A stretch of DNA of 20,759 bases from an uncultured Eubacteriales bacterium. Its GTDB lineage: Bacteria; Bacillota; Clostridia; Christensenellales; CAG-917. The stretch is taken from the NCBI GenBank assembly GCA_900548005.1, contig URIZ01000018.1:1-20759 (forward strand), given 5' to 3'. Shown here piece after piece: positions 15,017 through 20,759 of this stretch. Each line of letters starts with the position of its first letter. Position 1 is the first letter of the stretch. The translations under genes were made by a program, and so were the position numbers. The notes beneath the pieces are model-generated. The model saw only the letters and a program-made list of their open reading frames with translations, did no database searches and was not told where the DNA came from.

Positions 15017-15049
15017 CTCTACAAAAGTTGAGCGTTTGAAACCCTAAAT
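15017..15049 (+). repeat. 33-base repeat unit, copy 1
   Basis: ctctacaaaagtt, two variable bases, gcgt, then aaaccctaaat after three more positions. It matches 15095-15127 with only a few differences; the two units start 78 bases apart. Confidence 0.75.
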
Positions 15050-15094
15050 AGAAATGCCCCATCTTTCCGGTCCGCGCCGGTATTTCTTCCACCA

Positions 15095-15127
15095 CTCTAC
15101 AAAAGTTTTGCGTGTAAAACCCTAAAT
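15095..15127 (+). repeat. 33-base repeat unit, copy 2
   Basis: Second copy of the ctctacaaaagtt...aaaccctaaat unit, same orientation as copy 1. The intervening 45 bases contain the GC-rich palindrome ccggtccgcgccgg (15068-15080), which may be part of the unit. Confidence 0.75.
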
Positions 15128-15242
15128 GCAACTTTCCCCTTTCCTCAGGTGTTTGGACTGCGGCGTTTGCGTGGCAATCCGCCTTGTTCGCTTTGGCTAC
15201 AATCCGTCCACTGGACGAATTGCTTTACGCGTCGCGCCCATA

Positions 15243-15276
15243 TCACCGTTCCCCCTTACAAGGGAACCCACGGTGA
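15243..15276. repeat. Imperfect palindrome within the repeat region
   Basis: tcacc-gttccc (15243-15253) pairs with gggaac (15262-15267) and ggtga (15272-15276) with a four-base bulge and an eight-base loop. No T tract follows, so it is not an obvious terminator. Confidence 0.5.
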
Positions 15277-15613
15277 CCGCGTGGCGGGGGACAACTCGAC
15301 GCGATTGACTTCGTAACAATCGCTATTCCGTCACTTCGTTACTTACGGTCGAGACATAACTTGCGCCATTTCTCTTATTGTGTCACTTCGCTTTGTGCGC
15401 CGGCTCCGCAACAACATGGCGCAGTCGCTCGTACTACACACAAGGGCTCCCGCACGTCAAAAACAAACGAACTTGTGCGTGAGTAAGAAAGATGAAAGCG
15501 CAGTTTTTGGCGTGTGGGAAAAGGAACACAAAGACCAAAAGGCAAACGATTGCAACTTGTTGTAATCGTTGCAAAATGGGCTTGTGTGTGACGTAAGTCC
15601 GACGCTCGATACG

Positions 15614-15683
15614 GTCGCCGCCTTGCGGCTCCAATTCCGTCTTTGAAGTCACACATTCCGTTTATAAGTACGCTCCAAATGGG
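15614..15683 (+). repeat. Diverged direct repeat, copy B
   Basis: Counterpart of 14911-14983, with ttgcggctc, ttccgtctt, cacacatt and gtttataag in the same order. It directly precedes the second copy of the left-edge repeat. Confidence 0.65.
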
Positions 15684-15753
15684 CTTTCATTTCGGGTGTG
15701 GGTGTCCCACCCAATCAAAAGTACCAAGCCGACAATCTTGCGAAATTGTGGCG

Positions 15754-15806
15754 GGAGTTTTTGCCCGTGCTTGAACTGATAGCAAAGATTTTCGGCGCGG
15801 TTAGCA
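15754..15806 (+). repeat. Dispersed repeat, copy 2
   Basis: Matches 3-55; 15775-15806 is identical to 24-55. In the frame shared with copy 1 it reads WREFLPVLELIAKIFGAVS. A short open frame starts at 15698 but lacks a ribosome site. Confidence 0.8.
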
Positions 15807-15896
15807 GGACAAAAGCCAAATGCGGCTCTCGGTGTTGCTTGCAACCAAGCGATGACGTTGCCGCGATGACGGCTTTTGTTCGGGCGCCCGCACCGC

Positions 15897-15930
15897 AATT
15901 ATTAATTATTCATTATTCATTATTAATTAG
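15897..15930. repeat. AT-rich tract with short attattc repeats
   Basis: attattaattattcattattcattattaatta is nearly palindromic at its ends and repeats attattc inside. It marks the right edge of the repeat region. Confidence 0.6.
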
Positions 15931-16010
15931 CAATAAAACGGCAATATTGCGATGCATAACGAGAAAGGCACGGTTTTAGAAAAACACGATATTTGGATGA
16001 AGAACAAGAA

Positions 16011-16079
16011 AGAGCCACGCTATCGGCAACCCTAATGTACAAGTAGTACATGAGTTGACGAGAGCGTGGCTCTGCCGAT
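16011..16079 (-). terminator. Strong hairpin ending the sodium-pump operon
   Basis: agagccacgct (16011-16021) and agcgtggctct (16063-16073) form a perfect 11-base stem, with an inner atgtac/gtacat hairpin (16035-16040 with 16046-16051). Leftward it is followed by a T-rich run (tttcttgttcttc). It lies 24 bases beyond the beta-subunit stop codon. A second pair, atcggca (16022-16028) with tgccgat (16073-16079), crosses the first stem and could form a pseudoknot. Confidence 0.7.
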
Positions 16080-16102
16080 GTTATTCGCCAAATAGCGTGT
16101 TT

Positions 16103-17305
16103 TTAGCCGAAGACGGCAAGAAGGAAGCCTGCCGCAACCGCCGACCCTATAACACCTGCAACGTTCGGTCCCATGGCGTGCATGAGAAGATAGTTGCCTT
16201 TGTTGTATTGAAGGCCTACGGTGTTGGAAACACGAGCCGCCATAGGCACTGCGGAAACGCCTGCAGATCCGATGAGCGGATTGATTTTGCCCTTTGACAC
16301 AACGTAGAGAAGTTTGCCGATGAGAAGGCCGCAAATGGTTGCGAGCACAAAACCTGCAAGACCGAGGAACACGATCTTGAGAGTGTCAACGGTCAAGAAC
16401 GTTGCACCGACAGCGGTTGCGCCGACGCTGATGCCAAGGAACAGCGTGACGATGTTCATAAGCGCGTTTTGCGCGGTGTCGCTAAGACGATCGGTCACTC
16501 CGCACTCACGCAACAAGTTGCCGAACATCAAGCTGCCCAAAAGCGGAGCAACGGACGGCAAAAGCAATGCAACGACGATTGTGACGAGAATGGGGAAAAT
16601 GATTTTCTCTTTTTTGCTGACCACGCGGGAAGGTTGCATAACGGTCATGCGCTCTTTCTTGGTGGTGAGCATCTTCATGAACGGGGGTTGCAAAAGCGGA
16701 ATGAGAGCCATATACGAATATGCCGCAACCGCGATAGGAGCGAGCAATTCGGGGGCAAGCGACTTTGTAAGGAAGATTGCCGTCGGGCCGTCCGCGCCTG
16801 CGATGATCGAGATAGAACCTGCTTGACCGCCCGTGAATCCCATTGCCGCTGAAAGGATAAGCACAAGATAGATGCCGCCTTGCGCCGCCGCGCCGAGAAT
16901 GAGCGAGCTGGGACGAGAGAGCATCGGGCCAAAGTCCGTCATTGCGCCTACGCCGATGAAGATAAGGCAGGGATAAACGCCCGTCTTTACGCCGATGTAG
17001 AGCATATCGAGAAGTCCGCCGTGTTGCAAAACGTTGAGATAGTCAACGCCGTTTGCCACCGCCGCGCTGCCTGTCCACCATTCGGGGTGGAAAATCTTGT
17101 CGCCGTCAAGGGCGGGCAAGTTGGTCAGCAGCATGCCGAACGCGATGCCGACAAGGAGCAACGGCTCAAACTTCTTTTTGATGCCGAGATAAAGGAAAAA
17201 CAGCGCGATGACGATCATCACAAGGGATTGCCAACCGCCTTCTTGACCGAAGAGATGGTATCCGCTGCCGTTCCAAATATTCTTTAAGATTTCACCTATA
17301 TCCAT
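16103..17305 (-). CDS. oadB: Sodium-translocating decarboxylase beta subunit
   Basis: A 400-residue integral membrane protein that decarboxylates carboxybiotin and uses the energy to export sodium. It is very hydrophobic, with about nine to eleven helices, and carries the family signature SIIAGADGPTAIFLTKSLAPEL, where Asp172 in GADGPT is in the position of the sodium-binding aspartate of OadB. Motifs such as GVYPCLIFIGVGAMTDFGPML and GSAGVSAVPMAARVSN near the end are also typical of OadB, GcdB and MmdB. It is the last gene of the operon; its ribosome site AGGAG (17314-17318) overlaps the stop of the biotin-carrier gene, which suggests translational coupling. Beta subunits are shared among several decarboxylases, so the substrate is set by the alpha subunit. 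Confidence 0.95.
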   Translation of the reverse strand: MDIGEILKNIWNGSGYHLFGQEGGWQSLVMIVIALFFLYLGIKKKFEPLLLVGIAFGMLLTNLPALDGDKIFHPEWWTGSAAVANGVDYLNVLQHGGLLDMLYIGVKTGVYPCLIFIGVGAMTDFGPMLSRPSSLILGAAAQGGIYLVLILSAAMGFTGGQAGSISIIAGADGPTAIFLTKSLAPELLAPIAVAAYSYMALIPLLQPPFMKMLTTKKERMTVMQPSRVVSKKEKIIFPILVTIVVALLLPSVAPLLGSLMFGNLLRECGVTDRLSDTAQNALMNIVTLFLGISVGATAVGATFLTVDTLKIVFLGLAGFVLATICGLLIGKLLYVVSKGKINPLIGSAGVSAVPMAARVSNTVGLQYNKGNYLLMHAMGPNVAGVIGSAVAAGFLLAVFG

Positions 17306-17317
17306 ACAAGCTACTCC

Positions 17318-17713
17318 TTACAGAAGTTCCACAAGCGGTGTGCCTGTCTCGACGGTTGCACCCTTTTGGACGAAAACCTGACCGATTTTGCCGTCTTTTT
17401 CGGCATAGATCTCGTTTTCCATCTTCATGGCTTCGAGAATGATGAGAACGTCGCCTTTCTTGACTTGTTGACCTGCCGTAACCTTGACGGCATTGATATT
17501 GCCGGGCATGGGCGCGACCACGGTGTTTGCGCCTGCGCTTGCAGGAGCTGCCGGCGCCGGCTGAGGCGCAGGAGCTGCCGCAGCTTGAACGGGAGCGGCA
17601 GTTGCGGGCGCGGCTTGCGGCAATGCCGCATCGTATTCGGATTGAATGACTGCCTCACCCTTTTCCACTTCAACCTCATATATTTTTCCGTTGAGCGTAA
17701 CTTTATAAATCAT
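17318..17713 (-). CDS. Biotin carboxyl carrier subunit of the sodium-pump decarboxylase
   Basis: A 131-residue protein that carries carboxyl groups on biotin between the alpha and beta subunits. The first 30 residues form a small beta unit (MIYKVTLNGKIYEVEVEKGE). Residues about 31-62 are an Ala-Pro-rich flexible linker, and the C-terminal biotinyl domain has the EAMKMEN motif with biotin-accepting Lys97. In classical OadA this domain is fused to the carboxyltransferase; here it is separate, as in methylmalonyl-CoA and glutaconyl-CoA pumps. The start overlaps the stop of the OadG-like gene by four bases (ATGA). Confidence 0.95.
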   Translation of the reverse strand: MIYKVTLNGKIYEVEVEKGEAVIQSEYDAALPQAAPATAAPVQAAAAPAPQPAPAAPASAGANTVVAPMPGNINAVKVTAGQQVKKGDVLIILEAMKMENEIYAEKDGKIGQVFVQKGATVETGTPLVELL

Positions 17714-18150
17714 TTTTCTTCTCCTTCCGCGTCCACGCGTTTTATGGATTTGAAACGCAACTCGTTGAGCGGAGTTTGCGTTGCGTCTGCGACGATTGCC
17801 ATGATCATAGCGGCATCGCGCTCTGTGGTGTTGACAAGTTTAAGTTCGCCGCAAGTGCCGTTGGCAAGAGCGGGAGCTTCTTCGTCCGCCGCGACGTCGT
17901 CGTCTTTCTTCTTTTTCTTCCAAAACATCAGTTTGTTTTGGAAATTTTGCATCTTATCGTTCCATTCGGGGTGCTTTGCTTTGAGCTTGTCGCTGCCTTC
18001 AAAGATTTTGCCCACAACAGATACGATGAGCATGAGCAGAATGAGAACGATAAACACCACCACAATGCCGATAAGCGCAAGCAAAAGCGCGTCGGTGACT
18101 TTGAGTGGATCGTCTTTGTTCAAAATTCCGCAAAGTAAAACGTCGTTCAT
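17710..18150 (-). CDS. OadG-like small membrane subunit
   Basis: A 146-residue protein likely to anchor and organise the decarboxylase complex. One membrane helix lies near the N-terminus (LLLALIGIVVVFIVLILLML), then a basic and acidic linker (WKKKKKDDD) and a soluble tail with LKLVNTTERDAAMIMAIVAD, a pattern seen in OadG/MmdD-type subunits of Clostridia. The tail is longer than in the classical gamma subunit of about 80 residues. The frame also has a GTG two codons earlier, but GAGG at 18158-18161 lies seven bases before the ATG at 18150. The alpha-subunit stop is 11 bases upstream and the biotin-carrier start overlaps by four. Confidence 0.85.
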   Translation of the reverse strand: MNDVLLCGILNKDDPLKVTDALLLALIGIVVVFIVLILLMLIVSVVGKIFEGSDKLKAKHPEWNDKMQNFQNKLMFWKKKKKDDDVAADEEAPALANGTCGELKLVNTTERDAAMIMAIVADATQTPLNELRFKSIKRVDAEGEEK

Positions 18151-18161
18151 ATACACACCTC

Positions 18162-19559
18162 TTATTCTTCAACGGGCGCGATGGTGTACTTGACGATCTT
18201 CTCTTCTTTTGCCTTGCGAGCCGCAAAGAATTTTTCCGCGACTTGCGGGAAAAGGATGTAGGAGAGCACGTCTTCGTCGCACTTTGCCGTGTCGCCGAGC
18301 TCCGCTTTGGTCTTTTCAAAGACGGGTTCGAGCGTGTCTGCGTATCTGCCTTCGATGGGTTTCTCGTCACCGAGAACTTTTGCCATAACTTCGGGATCGA
18401 TGGGAGCGGGCGACGTGCCGTATTCACCGCGGCAATACGCCTTAACTTCCTTGGAAATGTTCTTGTATCTCTCGCCTGCGAGCACGTTGTTGGTGGCTTG
18501 CACGCCGACCATTTGGCTCATAGGTGTGACAAGCGGCGGATAACCCAAATCCGCTCTGACCTTCGGCGTTTCGATAAGCACTTGCTCGAATTTGTCCATA
18601 GCGTTTTGCGCTTTGAGTTGCGAAACAAGGTTGGAGAGCATGCCGCCCGGCACTTTGTACGTGAGCGCGTCCGTGTCGGTGGTGAGCATCTTGGGATTGA
18701 GCGTGCCGTCTTTGAGATATTCATCTCTTATCGGCTTGAAATAGTCGTTGACTTGTTTGAGCACGTCGTCGTTAAGACCCGTTTCATAACCGAGTTGTTT
18801 GAGTGCGATGTTGATGGTTTCGGTTGCGGGTTGGCTCGTGCCGCCGCTGAAACAAGACGTTGCGGTGTCGATGACGTCAACGCCTGCCTCGATCGCCTTC
18901 ATATAGGTCATATACGCCATGCCCGTCGTGCAGTGCGTGTGCAAAACAACGGGAACTTTCACTTCGTTCTTGATCGCGCCGATAAGCTCGTACGCCTCAA
19001 ACGGAGTCATCGTGCCTGCCATATCCTTCACGCAGATCGTGGATACGCCCATTTCTTCGAGTTGCTTTGCGAGTTTTGCAAAAGCGTCGAGAGTGTGCAC
19101 CGGGCTTTGCGTGTAGCTGATTGCGCCGGATACGGTCGCGCCGCACTTGATAGCAGTCTTGGTCGCCGTTTCGAGATTGCGTACGTCGTTGAGCGCGTCG
19201 AAAATGCGGATGATGTCGATGCCGTTGTCAACAGACTTCTCCACAAACATCTTCACCACTTCGTCCGGATAGTGCTTGTAACCCAAAAGGTTTTGTCCGC
19301 GAAGAAGCATTTGCAACTTCGTGTTGGGCATTGCCTTGCGCAAATTTCTCAATCTTTGCCACGGGTCTTCGTCAAGGTATCTCAAACATACGTCGAACAC
19401 CGCTCCGCCCCAGCACTCCACGGAATAGTAGCCCGCTTTGTCCATGGTCGGAAGTATGTCGGCAAACTTCGAATACGGCAAACGCGTCGCAATCAACGAC
19501 TGATTCGCGTCACGCAACACCGTTTCGGTAAAAAGAACTTTTTTGGTTTCTTTTCCCAT
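18162..19559 (-). CDS. oadA: Carboxyltransferase (alpha) subunit, oxaloacetate decarboxylase / pyruvate carboxylase B type
   Basis: A 465-residue cytoplasmic TIM-barrel enzyme that moves CO2 from the substrate (probably oxaloacetate) to biotin. The metal site is visible: Asp17 in RDANQS, Lys178 in CVKDMAGT (the lysine that is carbamylated in the family) and His207 and His209 in VLHTHCTTG. VECWGGAVFDVCLRYLDEDPW and LRGQNLLGYKHYPD are family hallmarks, followed by the conserved carboxylase C-terminal domain (PGGMLSNLVSQL...). It ends without a biotinyl domain, which is encoded two genes downstream. GGAGG at 19566-19570 lies six bases before the ATG. It is the first gene of the operon and sits next to OadG, biotin-carrier and beta-subunit genes, which favours a sodium-pump role over pyruvate carboxylation. 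Confidence 0.95.
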   Translation of the reverse strand: MGKETKKVLFTETVLRDANQSLIATRLPYSKFADILPTMDKAGYYSVECWGGAVFDVCLRYLDEDPWQRLRNLRKAMPNTKLQMLLRGQNLLGYKHYPDEVVKMFVEKSVDNGIDIIRIFDALNDVRNLETATKTAIKCGATVSGAISYTQSPVHTLDAFAKLAKQLEEMGVSTICVKDMAGTMTPFEAYELIGAIKNEVKVPVVLHTHCTTGMAYMTYMKAIEAGVDVIDTATSCFSGGTSQPATETINIALKQLGYETGLNDDVLKQVNDYFKPIRDEYLKDGTLNPKMLTTDTDALTYKVPGGMLSNLVSQLKAQNAMDKFEQVLIETPKVRADLGYPPLVTPMSQMVGVQATNNVLAGERYKNISKEVKAYCRGEYGTSPAPIDPEVMAKVLGDEKPIEGRYADTLEPVFEKTKAELGDTAKCDEDVLSYILFPQVAEKFFAARKAKEEKIVKYTIAPVEE

Positions 19560-19588
19560 TGTTGTCCTCCAAAAATTAATTCAGTATG

Positions 19589-19617
19589 ATTATAACAAAT
19601 TAAATCGTCAATCACAA
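19589..19617 (-). promoter_or_regulatory. Promoter of the sodium-pump operon
   Basis: Leftward, TTGTGA (19612-19617), 17 bases, then a perfect TATAAT (19589-19594) preceded by TGT, an extended -10. The leader is short, about 22 bases. Confidence 0.8.
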
Positions 19618-19840
19618 CAGATTGCCGTCAAATTGATAAAAATTTATTTATTTAATTTCCGTCCGCCCGCCTTCCGCGTCGAACAATCCAAACTCCCGCC
19701 ATTATCCGCACATCTCTACATATATTTCCACAATTCCACCCGACATCCCATATCCCCGCCCCAAATCGCCAAAATGATTCAAAATTCCGCCACCGATCGC
19801 AAGAAAGCGCACTTTGCACCGCCAACCTTTTCAAAAATTA

Positions 19841-19869
19841 TTGACATCGCCCGCTCCTTATGCTATGAT
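19841..19869 (+). promoter_or_regulatory. Promoter of tRNA-Ser
   Basis: A consensus TTGACA (19841-19846), 17 bases, then TATGAT (19864-19869). The start point would be near 19876, leaving a 5' leader of about 35 bases to be processed. Confidence 0.9.
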
Positions 19870-19910
19870 AAGCAAGCTGACCAAAACGTCCGCACCGCAA
19901 TTTCGACTTT

Positions 19911-20002
19911 GGAGAAGTACCCAAGAGGCCGAAGGGGCTCCCCTGCTAAGGGAGTAGTACGAGTGAATCGTAGCCAGGGTTCAAATCCCTGCTTCTCCGC
20001 CA
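19911..20002 (+). tRNA. tRNA-Ser (anticodon GCT)
   Basis: A 92-base class II tRNA with encoded CCA. Acceptor ggagaag pairs with cttctcc, the anticodon stem ctccc/gggag holds ctGCTaa, a long variable arm (tagtacgagtgaatcgta region) is present, and the T arm is cagggttcaaatccctg. The anticodon GCT reads AGC and AGU serine codons. Serine tRNA genes are common integration sites for mobile elements. Confidence 0.96.
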
Positions 20003-20007
20003 ATCAA

Positions 20008-20050
20008 AACCTAAATCGAATACGAAAGTGTTCGGATTAGGTTTTTCTTT
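20008..20050 (+). terminator. Terminator of tRNA-Ser
   Basis: aacctaa...cgaa pairs with ttcg...ttaggtt (about 20008-20020 with 20031-20043) with a two-base internal mismatch, followed by tttctttt. Confidence 0.85.
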
Positions 20051-20203
20051 TGCAAAAATTCAGGTTTTATCTGTGTTTTCGGCGTGCCGTCGTTTCGGTC
20101 TTTTCGGGGTTCGTAGGCTAAAGTTCGTATCGCTTTGTCCGTAGCAGTTGCAGACGGTTTTATGCCGCGAAAGGTTCTTGACGTGAGAAAGGAGTGTGTC
20201 AGG
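20051..20203. other. Intergenic stretch between tRNA-Ser and ardA
   Basis: No gene is seen. A leftward open frame crosses it, but it begins inside ardA and has no ribosome site. No copy of the tRNA-Ser 3' end is visible here that would mark an attachment site. Confidence 0.5.
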
Positions 20204-20686
20204 CTAGCGTTCAAGATCAAAAAAGTCTATTAAATGTTCAGGGATGTTATATCCGCAACAGTCCAGCATTTCTTTTCCGTAATCTTCCCAAGAAAAGCCA
20301 CTCCAAAGATTGACGTTATCGTCCCAATTCTCACCGCGGTTTTTTACAAGTTCTTCAAAATCGTCATAGTTTTTAACTTCAAGGAAAGCGCAAAGTTCTT
20401 TGTGTTTATAATCGTTGGTAAGGACGCCAGATTCGTAAAGCGTGTCGAATAGGTTTTCGGGATTCATATAATCCCAGTTGACAGAACGGTCCGATATACC
20501 TTCGATGTCTTGTATAAACAATTCTTCGTCTATACCGTCGAGTTCAAAGCCTTCTCGTTTGAGTTCTTCAACGACTTCTTCCCAATCGTTGTAGTCCGAT
20601 AAATCAAGCCATTTCGAGCCTAAAGCTCTTTCGTTGCATTCGTTGTACGAACCCCAAGATCCGATAACAATACTTATGTTTCCCAT
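20204..20686 (-). CDS. ArdA-family antirestriction protein
   Basis: A 160-residue acidic protein of the ArdA type, a DNA mimic that blocks type I restriction enzymes and is carried by conjugative elements. The N-terminal segment ISIVIGSWGSYNECNE, followed by GSKWLDLSDYNDWEEV, contains the family hallmark (G-x-W-L-D-L-S-D-Y), and ELFIQDIEGI follows as expected. Asp and Glu residues are abundant throughout, which fits the DNA-mimic role. GGAGG at 20694-20698 lies seven bases before the ATG. Its location 200 bases from a serine tRNA, with another small gene just upstream, suggests cargo of an integrated element that continues past the window. Assignment is by motif recognition. Confidence 0.85.
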   Translation of the reverse strand: MGNISIVIGSWGSYNECNERALGSKWLDLSDYNDWEEVVEELKREGFELDGIDEELFIQDIEGISDRSVNWDYMNPENLFDTLYESGVLTNDYKHKELCAFLEVKNYDDFEELVKNRGENWDDNVNLWSGFSWEDYGKEMLDCCGYNIPEHLIDFFDLER

Positions 20687-20688
20687 TG

Positions 20689-20759
20689 TTAGTCCTCCGA
20701 AATATAAATCTTGATAAGCGTGTTTCCGTATTCGATATAATGACCTTTGTCATCTTCAA
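20689..20759 (-). CDS. C-terminal end of an unidentified gene, cut by the window edge
   Basis: Read leftward from the window edge, the only sensible open frame ends DKGHYIEYGNTLIKIYISED followed by TAA at 20689-20691, two bases before the ardA start codon. This tight spacing indicates one operon with ardA. The fragment of about 22 residues is too short to assign. Small genes beside ardA in mobile elements are often of unknown function. Confidence 0.6.
   Translation of the reverse strand, partial: EDDKGHYIEYGNTLIKIYISED

Larger units (their letters stand above)
14813..16010. other. About 1.2 kb of repeats and hairpins without a convincing gene
   Basis: Open frames here are short, lack ribosome sites and look like translated repeat DNA. 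The stretch holds two diverged direct repeats, a tandem pair of 33-base units, hairpins (15243-15276; 15301-15323 with gcgattg/caatcgc; 15545-15571 with aacgatt/aatcgtt), a second copy of the left-edge repeat and an AT-rich tract. It separates the TIM-barrel gene from the sodium-pump operon. Confidence 0.6.

Noticed and set aside
15126..15308. 60-codon rightward frame in the repeat region
   Set aside because: No ribosome site, and it covers hairpins and repeat units; it looks like translated repeat DNA.
15434..15652. 72-codon leftward frame with a hydrophobic middle
   Set aside because: It starts in the diverged direct repeat and has no ribosome site; the hydrophobic stretch is likely chance.
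14911..15683. CRISPR array
   Set aside because: Only two copies of each unit, with irregular spacing and no cas genes; it does not fit a CRISPR array.
15698..15979. 93-codon rightward frame containing dispersed-repeat copy 2
   Set aside because: No ribosome site, and it runs into an AT-rich tract. Kept as a repeat, though the shared frame with copy 1 is noted as a finding.
18105..19589. 494-codon rightward open frame opposite the carboxyltransferase gene
   Set aside because: The leftward frame encodes a clear conserved enzyme; the opposite frame has no ribosome site and low-complexity His/Arg/Val sequence typical of a shadow.

Overview
The window looks like chromosomal DNA from an anaerobic Gram-positive bacterium, most likely an uncultured gut-type member of the Clostridia. 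The reasons are strong AGGAG/GGAGG ribosome sites on nearly every gene, sigma-A promoters with several TGn-extended -10 boxes, intrinsic terminators, a biotin-dependent sodium-pump decarboxylase operon, an EFR1-type flavodoxin/ferredoxin protein and a MacB-like fused ABC transporter. The lineage is inferred from gene content only and is not pinned below class level.

Layout. (1) 1-5717, all leftward: a dispersed-repeat copy at the left edge, a nested terminator, glyceraldehyde-3-phosphate dehydrogenase on its own promoter, then a tightly spaced four-gene unit read leftward in the order SDR/zinc-finger fusion, EFR1 ferredoxin-flavodoxin, OmpR-type response regulator, histidine kinase. (2) 5718-9672, rightward: a GNAT acetyltransferase, a decayed surface-protein repeat fragment on the other strand, tRNA-Val(GAC) with its terminator, and a large fused ABC transporter whose arginine codons differ from its neighbours. 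(3) 9673-11000: about 1.3 kb with several hairpins and terminators, one small leftward ORF with a very good ribosome site, and a divergent promoter region. (4) 11092-13898, rightward: a WYL-domain regulator and a ClC chloride transporter with a C-terminal TrkA-C-like domain. (5) 14011-14754, leftward: a TIM-barrel protein of unclear function with a GTG start. (6) 14813-16010: about 1.2 kb without a convincing gene, built of diverged direct repeats, hairpins and a second copy of the left-edge repeat. (7) 16103-19559, leftward: the sodium-translocating decarboxylase operon, carboxyltransferase, OadG-like subunit, biotin carrier and beta subunit, ended by a strong hairpin. (8) 19841-20759: tRNA-Ser(GCT) with promoter and terminator, then an ArdA-type antirestriction gene and the tail of another gene, probably the edge of an integrated mobile element.

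How the genes may work together. The sodium pump couples decarboxylation of an oxo-acid (probably oxaloacetate) to sodium export and glycolysis is represented by GAPDH, so the core theme is fermentative energy metabolism. The SDR-EFR1-regulator-kinase unit is the least ordinary set: two redox-type proteins transcribed with a two-component system whose kinase has no N-terminal sensor and carries a two-helix membrane hairpin at its C-terminus. It is the best candidate here for an undescribed system, though its function cannot be read from sequence alone.
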